This document shows, piece by piece, positions 1 to 8,520 of a DNA stretch of 21,044 bases. The stretch's first letter is position 1. Each line of letters starts with the position of its first letter. The notes under the pieces are model-generated. The model was not told where the DNA came from and searched no databases. It was given only the letters and a program-made list of their open reading frames with translations. A program made the position numbers and the translations under genes. Source of the stretch: Larix sibirica (taxonomy: Eukaryota > Streptophyta > Pinopsida > Pinales > Pinaceae); assembly GCA_004151065.3 (NCBI GenBank), contig NWUY0300009402.1, positions 14,129 through 35,172 of the forward strand, read 5' to 3'.

Positions 1-1140
1 TTAAATAATTAAAATTTGGTTTTTTAAAATTCACTTTGTCACTAGTAGTAATCATTATTCGTATTACATCTATATCAAATATTCGATGAATTTGAATTGT
101 TCTGAATTCCCGTACAGGAAATGTCAATACAACCTAATTATGTTACTATGGTTCTAACTAGTGTCGTGAGACTCACCCAAAATAACATAAATGTGTTAAG
201 TTGGAAAAAAAGGTAGAAAAGTCAACTTGGATAGATGGACATACTCTTTTTCAGAGAGGGCACATGTATTCAAGGTGGGTTTTGGTCCAAACTAATGTTA
301 GGGCACATGTATTCAAGGTGGTTTTTGGTCCAAACTAATGTTAGAATTCATTTTAGCAATAATTCAAAACTTTTGACATTAATTCACTTTTAAAAACCGA
401 GGTTCAATGTAATGTGAAGAGCGTTTACATGAACTTAAATAAACACAATGCATATTCACTTGTCTCCATGAGGCCAAATAAAAAGTCAAAGTTTTTTATT
501 AGAGGAGATATAACCTTTTGAATGCTCATTGGTATATATAAAGTGTCTTTAAAGAAAACAGATTAAAAATTATGTTAATACATAGTTCACTATGTATCTT
601 TTTAATAGGGAAACAACAATCCCATTCCTAAATTCCTCCTAGCATAAACGCAATGACTAATAATATATGAGTTCTATAAACTTGGACAATCTCGTATGTT
701 TATGATGGTTGTACCTTTGGACAATCTCCCGATAATTTTACCTTAGCTCAACACACAATATATGTCATGTTAATGTAATTTTAAAATAACACAAAGTACG
801 AGAATATCATTCCAATTACAATTTTAATCATAAACCAATAAAGATTGGATCCATTTTATTTTTTATTAATTTCATATTTTTGAACAGTATAGCCCATGTT
901 TTATGAAAATCCGCTTTTTATAAAATTGAGAAACTTCTTATTAATTTTTAAAAATCTATAATAAAATTTTCTTATTGGTATAAAATATTGATGGGACAAC
1001 TTACCCTGGGTGAAGTTATTTTTTCAGAAAAACAAAATTAAATCTTTGGTTCATTGTCTTAACATGTTATATTAATTTTCTATTTATCATATATTATTTT
1101 ATGGCGAACTGTGTGTAATATTAATTGATTTGATCTTCTA
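1..1140. other. AT-rich non-coding stretch
   Basis: No reading frame, RNA gene or domain could be supported on either strand. The sequence is AT-rich with many short A and T runs, typical of plant intergenic DNA. The only clear structure is the 43-bp tandem duplication listed separately. Confidence 0.6.
258..343. repeat. 43-bp direct tandem duplication
   Basis: Two head-to-tail copies, 258-300 and 301-343, both start with GGGCACATGTATTCAAGG and end with AAACTAATGTTA. They differ at one position (GGTGGG against GGTGGT), so the duplication is recent compared with the decay of the nearby elements. No coding content is seen in either copy. Confidence 0.92.
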
Positions 1141-1143
1141 TAG

Positions 1144-1247
1144 TAGAGATTAAGATAACTTATAGGATCTAGTTAAATCCATGGTATCTGGGAATTGTAG
1201 AGATAAAGTTAACTTATAGGATATTGTTGAATTCATGGTAGCTCGGT
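1144..1247. repeat. 54-bp imperfect tandem repeat
   Basis: Two diverged copies with a period of 54 bp begin at 1144 and 1198. Both carry TAGAGAT, ACTTATAGGAT and, further on, CATGGTA. A weak third start (AGAGATTAAAATAC) follows near 1257. The copies differ at many positions, so this is older than the 43-bp duplication at 258-343. Confidence 0.7.
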
Positions 1248-1312
1248 TTTATGCAAAGAGATTAAAATACTTGCTTCCACGATTCTCGAATATGTAGCAA
1301 TTATGGTTGCAT

Positions 1313-1420
1313 GTTAGTGTCCTTATCCCCCCTTCCAAATGAAAAGGGGTGTATCCTATGCTTACAGGTTAGTGTCATTTATCCCTCCCTTCCCATTGAA
1401 AAAGGGGCATAGACTATCAA
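1313..1420. repeat. 55-bp imperfect tandem repeat with C-tract/G-tract hairpins
   Basis: Two copies begin at 1313 and 1368 with GTTAGTGTC, followed by a C-rich run and then GAAAAGGGG or GAAAAAGGGG. Within each copy the C-run and the G-run can pair across about 8-10 bases, giving a small stem-loop. It lies directly after the 54-bp repeat, so 1144-1420 is a cluster of short duplications. Function is unknown. Confidence 0.65.
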
Positions 1421-1469
1421 TCAGCTCTACCTAGAGCATGAGAGGCAAAAAAATAGAAGTTATAGCTAG

Positions 1470-1700
1470 AGAGGTTGCATATTTGGTTTACCCACTAAAG
1501 GTATAAAGAGCAGGGAGTTGGTTAAGAGGCCAACCATAGATGAAAAATTCTTGGTTGTTAGCTTCCCTACATGTTTCAACTTCAAGAGCATCTCTACTTG
1601 TTTCAAAATGGAGGACAATGAAGAATGTGACTGTTGTTGGGAAGACTCCTCAAAGTGTTTGGAAGAAAGCTTTGAAAGATATTTACAGGGATGGTAACAG
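1470..1700 (+). other. Unrecognised open frame, cysteine-rich C-terminus
   Basis: A plus-strand frame is open for about 76 codons between a TAG at 1467 and a TAA at about 1698. It has no convincing start codon. The translation begins RGCIFGLPTKGIKSRE and contains the cysteine-rich stretch EECDCCWEDSSKC, followed by an acidic, Glu-rich end. An overlapping minus-strand frame (1466-1765) is also open but has a low-complexity Ser/Leu/His composition, which makes the plus strand the better candidate. I do not recognise the protein. It could be the remnant of an exon or of a transposon protein, or chance. Confidence 0.2.
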
Positions 1701-2625
1701 TGCCACAAGATTGTAACTGGGAAGTTGCAATATGTAGATGCACTTTCTAAGATGTAAGATGTCATCCCCTTTACTCACAGGTGAGCTATACAGTGTTTGG
1801 ATCAAACAACAACACAAGATGAAACAGGTTTGAGATTCTTGTGCAAACGTGATTTAGTCGATCGGTTAGAAGAGGAAAATTTCTTTGTATATGAGCAAAT
1901 GTCATGGTCATGGGGTAGAAGCTAACATCATGCTAATTGATTAATCTAATTGTCTCACTACCTCCCTCGTGTGGGATAGATTCTTTACAAACATATTTTG
2001 AGTAACTGATTTGGTTGAATAGTGGGATCTAGAAACCAATAGTTTGCTGAGTAAAATAGATAATAGAGAACTCAATACATTAGTAGATTGATTAATCGAA
2101 GTGAAAGTTGTCCAAATTCTATACAATGGACCAAGTGACAATACAGGTCATAAATATTGCAAACCCAAAAAAGGATAACGCTTCAAAAAGAAAGTGAAAA
2201 TTTTACAGGAAATAGAAGGAATGAGCTTGCATAATATAAGGAGATTCATAATGAGAAATACACTTCGGACCCTGGTGTAGTATGAGGATTTATGATAAAG
2301 GTATTATCAGACCTCGATATATTGACTAGTATGGTAGTGGGGAAGTTAGTGTGAGTAGTTGCATTATACAAATTATGCAAGGGTATGAATTTTAGCTTAT
2401 GTAATTTTCTATAATTGAATGTGTTGGAAAGCTTATTCACTCAATTTTCCATAAGTGATATGCAAGGGTATGGTGTTGTGTTGTATGTAAGATGAATTCA
2501 ATTTGCTCTGATGTTTTTATTATTTGTGTGATCTAATTACCAAAACTGTGTGCCAAAAGGCGTTGTTGAGGGGTTTGGTTTGGACCTCCATTGGAGCATC
2601 CAAAAATAGTGCCGACAAATATTGA
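1701..2625. other. No supported gene
   Basis: Short frames occur on the minus strand (1941-2141 and 2246-2440) but they have biased Ser/Thr/Leu composition and no recognisable motif. Plus-strand translation is broken by stops every 10-30 codons. No repeat or RNA gene was found. Confidence 0.5.
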
Positions 2626-2868
2626 TTGCAGAGGATCCTAAGTATATCAAGGATTTTTCGATTGAAGCAAGAACATGTTTTGGCTTTTAGACCGAAGAAC
2701 ATTGCCTCACAGCAACTTCACATTTGGGAGCCTCTTGTGAAATTTCTACGTGGATCGTTTCGCTTAAGTGCATTACACAATGTTTGTGGAGCTATGCGAC
2801 GCAAGCAATTGACATCATATTCATTCCTCATCAAATATGATATTGTTGTAAAAGCACTCTCTCCATAG
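2626..2868 (+). other. Unrecognised 80-codon open frame
   Basis: The frame runs from an ATG at 2626 to a TAG at 2866. Its product is basic, with a plausible protein-like mix of residues (for example RLKQEHVLAFRPKN and HIWEPLVKFLRG), but I cannot assign a family. There are no membrane segments, zinc motifs or signal peptide. The opposite strand is also partly open here (2520-2702), so coding status is uncertain. It lies upstream of the OTU relic, which is on the other strand, and nothing links the two. Confidence 0.2.
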
Positions 2869-3001
2869 ATCCACTAATGAAATTAGGCACCCGTGCAAAA
2901 CCCTTTTGCATTATTCTAATTTATAATTGTTTCCAATTGTTATCTTTGTTTTCGTATCGTCGACTGCTTCTCATGTCTGCATAGATATATCTGTAATCAA
3001 T

Positions 3002-3497
3002 TTATTTTTTACATAAAAAAATTTCAAAATGTCCATTGAGTGGGTTCTCATCATGGAATAATATGTCATAAGCATGTTTCTCAAAGTTTGAATTGAAATG
3101 AAGATAACTTGTCTTCGGTGTTTTTTACCAAACTCGTATTGGTATTGAAAGCCACTTTGAAAGCCATTTTATGCAAAATATATCACCCCAAAGTCCTCGT
3201 TCTTGATATGATATAGTTACATATGTTGATCTTTCCATGCAAGCTAAATAAACAATCCGATCACTAACATTGTACATTTCCATTAATGAATGTGTGTTCA
3301 AGTCATTTTCATAGGACATTATTGCTTCTGGATGTTCCGCATCCAAACAATCTCAGAAGTACGCAATTGTCCCTTGATGTAGTTCAATTTATGTGTACTT
3401 ATAGTTTAGCAGAAACTGAAAAGAGTCAAAGAGACAATTGCCAATAGCATAAACAAAATTGTCAAGGCGAAACAATCTATGTGCTTGCAACACAGCA
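3002..3497 (-). pseudogene. OTU-type cysteine protease (deubiquitinase-like) domain relic
   Basis: One minus-strand frame reads as an OTU-like domain for about 165 codons, interrupted by three stops (about 3390, 3352 and 3122) and by no frameshift. The N-terminal motif is AIGNCLFDSF, matching the family's D-G-N-C-x-F box, with the nucleophile Cys at codon 3434-3436. The Asp of the box is replaced by Ile. The middle holds GLWGDIFCIKWLSKWL and then IPIRVW. The C-terminal part reads ILFHDENPLNGHFE, with the catalytic His at codon 3029-3031, exactly 135 codons from the Cys. A natural TAA ends it at 3002-3004. OTU proteases cleave ubiquitin or ubiquitin-like conjugates. In genomes they occur as host genes and as domains carried by some transposons, including certain Helitron lineages. 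No helicase, Rep or transposase was found beside it, so its carrier is unknown. At least one stop (at about 3352) fits CGA to TGA decay. Confidence 0.72.
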
Positions 3498-3500
3498 TGA

Positions 3501-3535
3501 NGCATCTAAGCTGTCAAAATCACCCGGGGATCCAC
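3501..3535. other. Ambiguous base and polylinker-like string
   Basis: The only N in the window is at 3501. Twenty bases later, 3522-3533 reads ACCCGGGGATCC, the overlapping SmaI-BamHI arrangement found in pUC-type polylinkers. Content changes sharply here, from the minus-strand OTU relic to a GC-richer stretch and then the plus-strand copia element. This could be a chance match or a trace of a subclone or assembly join. Confidence 0.4.
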
Positions 3536-3672
3536 TAAACCTAGGCCACACCAACCCTTAGCATAACTGGATTTTTTTGGTGTATCCTCCCACCACCATC
3601 AATTTTTGAACCCTAGGCCGCCTAGTAAATGGATCACCTCAAAAACCAACCGCACTAGTGGGGCTTGACTAG
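3536..3672. other. GC-richer spacer upstream of the copia relic
   Basis: This short stretch contains repeated CCTAGGCC/CCTAGGCCG words (3540s and 3612-3622) and is visibly less AT-rich than either side. A copia gag and protease would be expected here, but neither a protease active site nor a gag zinc knuckle is seen, so the element's 5' part is missing or unrecognisable. Confidence 0.4.
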
Positions 3673-4464
3673 TTGTGGCATTAATGGTTGCAGCATACCA
3701 GCTTTGGATCTTTGTGATATTTGAGGCACCTCAAGATGGCTATTAGTCATCCATCTATTGAACCACCTACTGGTCTGTGTGAAGGTTGTATGCTGGGTGA
3801 ACACCATAAAGTGCCTTTTCTTACAGATTTAGTGAGGTGGGCTACTCAACCTCTTAAATTGATTCTTAGTGAAAATTATAGGCCTACAACCTCTCCCCAT
3901 ATTAGTCAAGCTAAGTACTTTCTCATATTCATTGATTATTTCTCCCACTTCCTTTGGATATACATCTTTAAATCCAAGGATGAAGTTCATGGGAAATTCA
4001 AAGACTTTAAATCATTAGTGAAAAAAGATATTAAGAGATAAAATGATCAAATATATTAGGATTGATCACAGGGGAGAATTTCAACAGTGATTTCCAGACA
4101 GTTCCAAATACTCGTAGCATCTCTTAGAAAATTATTGTATCACAACAAAATGGAGTACCAAAAATAAATAATATAGTTATTAGGGAAATGCCTTGTTGTA
4201 AATTTTACTTTAAGTATATGAAGCTTAATTTATGAGGGAAGCAGTGGTTTGTGTAACCCACATAGCCTATTGGATACCTACTCGAGTTGTTCAAGGTATG
4301 ACTCCTTTTGATAAATGATAAAGTTACAAACCTATAATTTCACATTTTAAAATTTATGGATCAAGTGTATGGGACTATCTTCCCAAAGAAATTCGAAACA
4401 AATTGGAACTTAAAAGTATGCACTGCATTTTGGTGGGTTACAATGAAGTCTTCAAAGCATACTC
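3673..4464 (+). pseudogene. Copia GAG-pre-integrase and integrase (first copy)
   Basis: Integrase joins retroelement cDNA to host DNA. Translation starts at the typical LWH motif (3673) and has the N-terminal zinc-binding set: the His of LWH, a second His in QHTS, and the pair CEGC. The first 12 residues are broken by two stops, then 3721-4041 is open. It continues through the core residues YFLIFIDYFSHFLWIY. The canonical Asp of HSD-x-x-GP appears as Glu (ILSENYRPTT), so one catalytic acid looks lost. The IRIDHRGEF segment keeps the second Asp, in a shifted frame after 4041. The end of the domain (MTPFDK, then SVWDYLPKEIRNKLELKS) is readable near 4290-4420 through several stops. Confidence 0.82.
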
Positions 4465-4996
4465 ATTGATTATTTCTCCCACTTCCTTTGGATATACACC
4501 ATTAAATCCAAGGATGAAATCCATGGGAATTTTGAAGAATTTAAATCATTACCAGAAAAGATAAGAGAGAAAAGGATTAAATATATTAAGATTGATCATG
4601 GAAAATAATATTTCAAAGGTGATTTCCAATCATTTTTCAAGACTCGTAGCATCTCTTAGAAGAATATTGTATCACAACAAAATGAAGTACAAAAATGAAG
4701 GAATATAGTTATTAGGTAAATTCCTTGTTGTGTGTTTTACTTTAAGCATATGAAGCTTAATTTATGTGGGAAGTAGTGGTTTGTGTGACCCACATAATCT
4801 ATTGGATACCACTTAAGTTGTTTAAGGTATGACTCCTTTTGATAAATGGCAAGGTTACGAACCTATAGTTTCATATTTTAATTTTTTGGATCCAGTGCAT
4901 GGATCTATCTTCCTAAAGAAATTCGAACAAATTGGAACCTAAAAGTCTGCATTGCATTTTTGTAGGTTACAAGGAAGTCTTAAAAGCATATCATTC
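3931..4996 (+). repeat. Tandem duplication (about 534 bp) inside copia integrase
   Basis: Copy 1 is 3931-4464 and copy 2 is 4465 to about 4996. Both begin ATTGATTATTTCTCCCACTT and end in the segment for VGYxEVxKAY. The polypeptide order therefore runs integrase core, integrase C-terminus, then core and C-terminus again. The junction at 4455-4470 (AAGCATACTCATTGATT) resembles both the sequence before copy 1 (CATATTCATTGATT) and the end of copy 2 (AAGCATATCATTCG), so a short microhomology may have guided the event. The copies have since diverged by many substitutions and small indels. Confidence 0.88.
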
Positions 4997-5216
4997 GCAT
5001 GATCCTTCGACTCATAAAGTGATTGAACGTAGAGATGTTATGTTTGAGGAACTTCTTCCTCATAGTCTGCTAGGATATTTTCCACAATTTCTTAAAGATG
5101 ATTCAACTCTTGATGACTTTCATTATGTTTCAGTGGACCTCTCCTATTCACATTTTGATGATGATCCTCCTTTGATGAGTGCTTCCTTAAGCACTCCATC
5201 CAAGGAGATTCAATAA
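4465..5216 (+). pseudogene. Copia integrase second copy and C-terminal linker
   Basis: The second integrase copy repeats the core (FSHFLWIYTIKSKDE) and has its own stops and frameshifts. From 4932 the frame is open for 94 codons: PKSLHCIFVGYKEV is the conserved copia motif in which integrase residues precede Pol residues, followed by YHSHDPSTHKVIERRDVMFEE-type sequence, which corresponds to the 'VxxSRDVxFxE' element of copia polyproteins. An acidic, Ser-rich linker follows (FDDDPPLMSASL), as is usual between integrase and reverse transcriptase. A TAA ends it at 5214-5216, after which the linker stays readable in pieces to about 5500. Confidence 0.78.
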
Positions 5217-5517
5217 ACAAATATTGGTGATAAAGATATTATAATTGATGACTCATATAGACCCTATTTTGTTGAAGCCTTCACTTATCTGCAATATCCT
5301 CCATCCAATGTTCCTTTAATTGAGTAACCTCATGACGACCTCTTGAGTTGTCCCTTTACTCCAACTCCTCTTTATCTAGTTAGGTCACAATCTATAACTA
5401 AGTGGGCCATGTCCACTCTTAATATTCTTCTTCTAATGAAGAACCGAGACAATGTTAGAATCATCTGACACTATGTGCCCTTCTCATCAATGATGACAAG
5501 CATCCCACCATTTATAA

Positions 5518-5866
5518 TTAGGGCAAAGATTCTAAGGAATGGAAAGTTGCTACATTCATTGAATTTGATGCTCTAATCAAGAATGAAACTTGGGAATTGG
5601 TTGTGTTACCCAGTGCTAAGAGTATTGTTTCCTACAAATGGGTATACAAGCCCATAAATTTTATGCATTTGGACTTCTCTTATGTTTATTGCAGCAGTGA
5701 AATCAATGAACAAAAGTGTACTTTTGGATATATGTCTACTCTTGGTTTTGGATTAGTTTATTGGTGTTCCAAGAAACAATATGTAATGTCTCGATTTCAA
5801 ACCTTAGGAATGATTTTAACTCAAGCTCGTATATGTTTAGATGCTCTGCATAGATTAAAAAATTAA
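5518..5866 (+). pseudogene. Copia reverse transcriptase start fused to RNase H by deletion
   Basis: One frame reads DSKEWKVATFIEFDALIK, NETWELVVLP and SYKWVYKP, which are the first conserved residues of a copia reverse transcriptase (M-x-x-E...L-x-x-N-x-T-W-x-L-V and C-K-W-V-Y-K). Directly after this (about 5655-5690) it continues as INEQKCTFGYMSTLGFGLVY and WCSKKQYV, which match the RNase H region of copia (D-x-x-x-R-K-S-T-S-G-Y...S-W-x-S-K-K-Q). The whole polymerase core, including the YVDD motif, is missing, on the order of 400 residues in family members. The frame is preserved across the join, and the fusion is open to 5866. An active product is not expected. Confidence 0.82.
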
Positions 5867-5972
5867 AAAAATAAAATATGCCTTATTACACCATGAGGTA
5901 GGCATACCATGGCAATGTGACCTAAAGGGGCTATGGCACCACAAGAAGTAAAGGTACGGGAGTCGAAGGGAA

Positions 5973-6379
5973 TGTTGATATACCTAAATACCTATGTTTC
6001 TTTTCCTACCCACCTTGCCATTAAGATTTATATTATATTGATAGAATAGGCTACCGCAATAGGGAATTAAACAACCATTAAAGGAAGCCATTACAACCTT
6101 ATGAAGAGTCCAACAACAGAGAAAAAAATTATGCTTGAGTTAAATGAAAACAAATTGGACTTTCTATGCCCACACTAAAGAGTACTACGGGAAGGGACTT
6201 ATGAGGGACTATTGAGCATAAAAAGACGAGTCCTTCTCATGTTGTGTGGGGAGGCATTGTGAGTGCCAAATAGTTGGTCTGGTCAAAGAACTCAATAATG
6301 GGATACTTGGTTGACTTCATCCTTACTTTCTAAGATGGAGATATTGCCGTGAGAATTTTGCAATGTCTTCTTCTCCTAG
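5973..6379 (+). mobile_element. Possible copia LTR
   Basis: A purine-rich run (GGGAGTCGAAGGGAA) ends at 5972 and is followed by TGTTGATATACC, a typical copia LTR start after a polypurine tract. A primer-binding-site-like sequence lies about 400 bp downstream (6380-6391), so this interval could be one LTR. The exact 3' end is unclear because no clean inverted CA terminus is seen before 6380. A TCAACA at 6617-6622 is an alternative end. No second copy was found in the window, so this rests on motif and position only. Confidence 0.35.
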
Positions 6380-6391
6380 TGGTATCATAGC
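6380..6391 (+). other. Primer-binding-site-like sequence (tRNA-Met type)
   Basis: TGGTATCATAGC differs at one base from TGGTATCAGAGC, the complement of the 3' end of plant initiator tRNA-Met used to prime many LTR retrotransposons. It is followed by TTGG. If real, it marks the internal side of a 5' LTR, which is odd directly downstream of a copia 3' end. Confidence 0.45.
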
Positions 6392-6726
6392 TTGGTTAGG
6401 TGGTGGCATCTATAACAAACTACTTAAGGTTAGGTAGAAAATCACTCTATCTCAATTAATTTCTTGGCATCCACCTTTCAAAAAAGATAAGCACCTTTTC
6501 ATTTGGATCACTTACTATTTATCATGATATTTCCACAGCCTAGACGCCTTAAGCCTTTGTTACTTTCATTGCTTTTTTTCATTTAGCTTGTAATACTAGT
6601 GTTTTATGTTTGCAACTCAACATCCATGTTTTTCTGCTAAATTATATTCACGGATTACAAATAATATAGCATACCATTGTGTACATAATATGGGCACGTT
6701 TCCTTTCTTATATTAATTTAGTCCTC
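6392..6726. other. No gene seen downstream of the PBS-like site
   Basis: The interval where a gag start would be expected has only a short plus-strand readable piece (for example SQLISWHPPFKKDKHLFIW) without a recognisable gag domain. It is AT-rich and broken by stops. Confidence 0.4.
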
Positions 6727-6996
6727 TCATATTTCCTCCACGTAGCTACATGCTTCTTTATCAAGCATAGTTATTTGCATACTTTTTTTCCCAAGGAATA
6801 ACATCGAGAAAAATCCTTTGAGTACTTCCCCATGATTCATGGATGGTAAACTAGGTAAACCATCAGCCCTGATTATGTAGCCTAACCGTGAGTTGATCAA
6901 GATAGATGAACCCATGACCTCCCAAAATTTGGGGGAGATAGATCTAATGTATGGCTCATGACCACTTGAGATAACCCTTGAGGCTAGTTGTTGCAT
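6727..6996 (-). other. Unrecognised 89-codon open frame, minus strand
   Basis: It begins with an ATG at 6996 and ends with a TAG. The frame is also open for seven codons upstream of the ATG. The residue mix is protein-like (for example SPKFWEVMGSSILINSRLGY and GKKSMQITMLDKEACSYVEE) and no motif is repeated. I find no family match by eye, no zinc ligands and no clear membrane segment. The plus strand is much less open here. It could be a decayed gene or transposon fragment, or chance. Confidence 0.25.
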
Positions 6997-8465
6997 ACTT
7001 ATCAGAATGTGTCTTATTTAAACTTTAACTTGGCTTTCTGCGTAATTGTTTGTGAGGATTGTTTGTTGATGACGTGAATTTCTATACATAGAAGTACATG
7101 TTGAATTGTTATTGGCTCTTTTACAATGACTCAAATTTTGTGCTTACAGTCAACATTAATCGACATATAGAGCTTTGAGGTTAATAGTAACCAATTGCAA
7201 CAACCCTTCCTTGAAAAGAAATAAAGACTAACAAAGTCTTAATGATTCAATTGGACCAAAGTCTAATTAGTTTAGCACCATATGTGACTTCTAATACATT
7301 TTATGCACAAGAATATTTTGTATCAAATGGATGATCACATTAAACTTCATGATATAGATCTACAATACCTATTTGTACGGAGTAATTTATATAAACATAT
7401 GTATTTCTTTATTTTATATTTTTTGTAAATTGATTGGTTGTTCGGAGGGATGTCTTGTAGTAGGGCTACAATATGTATTTTTGCATCTTAGACGAATGAA
7501 AGTAGAGAGTTTGTTGCAAATGAGAATATAAATTGTCACTGAGGGATAACCAATGAAGGAAGTTACCTCTATTAAATATGTACATGTGGACATACATAAA
7601 ATTATCTTATCTTATCTAAAATTTATTGGGTTTTCTCTAACTTGAATAGAGTGATTTGTAAACCATTTGTTTAATCAATTCCAACACTAATGTAGTGAAA
7701 ACAGTAGAAATTAGTTAGCTCAGTGTTGCATCCTTCTACTTGTATTGTCATTTATCAACCATTAGTTGACTCAAAGAACATTTTAGTGAGATCATTTGCA
7801 TGATTTGGTATGCCAAGGTTGCATTCATAACACTATTGATGTACAAATATTTGGCAACATAATATTTGACATAATTTGGGTAGTCCATATTATCACTTAG
7901 CATTTGTTCCAATCACTTGGAGGGTATTAAGCACAATATATTCTTAACAATAGTGATTCAAAGTCAACATTTATTTAGTCTGATAACTTTGAAAGACAGA
8001 TGAAAGTATGCAAAAATTAATATTGGGCATAGAAGAGGACACCGAGAAGATTGTGTCGCACTAAGATGTATATTTGTGCTCATAGAATGGGAAATGTGTG
8101 CTAGCTCTATATAATTGGAACACTTACGTCAAATCAAGTGTTTATCTAGTTATATTTTGATGTTAATTGGTCCTTTTAGCTTGAGGTTAAGTACAATATT
8201 GACCGATTGACGATTATGGAAGTTATACCTCCCTCTCCCATGAATGTAAGCCATTAAAACATGGTTATGTAAGGGATTATCTATGAGTAGAGATGATTAT
8301 ATGATACAATGTAAGACTACTTAGCCATGGTTCTAACATTACTACTTGTCTTTACTCTCTTTATGTATGCTATCATGTGTTATATGTTATAGTGTATGAT
8401 GTACTATGTTTGCTACTGGTAACTACTGTGTACAATCCCCTAGATTACAACATTGGTTCTGTTGT
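6997..8465. other. AT-rich stretch without a supported gene
   Basis: All six frames are interrupted often, and no RNA gene, repeat array or known domain is visible. The last 200 bases (8270-8465), rich in TATG/TACT words, could be the 3' part of an LTR because they end at a primer-binding-like string at 8466. Confidence 0.45.
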
Positions 8466-8477
8466 TGGTACCAGACG
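8466..8477 (+). other. Weak primer-binding-site-like string
   Basis: TGGTACCAGACG matches the tRNA-Met primer site TGGTATCAGAGC at 9 of 12 positions. It stands just upstream of the coding-like frame at 8521-8993, which is the arrangement expected for LTR, primer site and gag. No LTR repeat was found to confirm it. Confidence 0.25.
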
Positions 8478-8520
8478 GAGGAGAAACATGCGTATATGTT
8501 GACTAAAGATAAGATTCGTA

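Larger units (their letters stand above)
3673..6379 (+). mobile_element. Ty1/copia retrotransposon relic, 5'-truncated and rearranged
   Basis: Segments in plus-strand order match a copia polyprotein: GAG-pre-integrase, integrase core, integrase C-terminal region, a Ser/Pro-rich linker, the very start of reverse transcriptase, and part of RNase H. Gag and protease are absent upstream of 3673. Integrase is partly duplicated in tandem, and most of the reverse transcriptase is deleted. A possible LTR follows from 5973. Frameshifts and stops are frequent, so the copy is long dead. The 3' boundary is uncertain. Confidence 0.8.

Noticed and set aside
1466-1765. A 99-codon minus-strand frame
   Set aside because: Low-complexity Ser/Leu/His composition, no motif, and an equally long plus-strand frame with more convincing residues overlaps it.
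6608-6622. TCAACA at 6617-6622 as the 3' end of an LTR starting TGTTGA at 5973
   Set aside because: The six-base inverted match is short, and the primer-site-like string at 6380 would lie inside such an LTR. Kept only as an alternative in the LTR entry.
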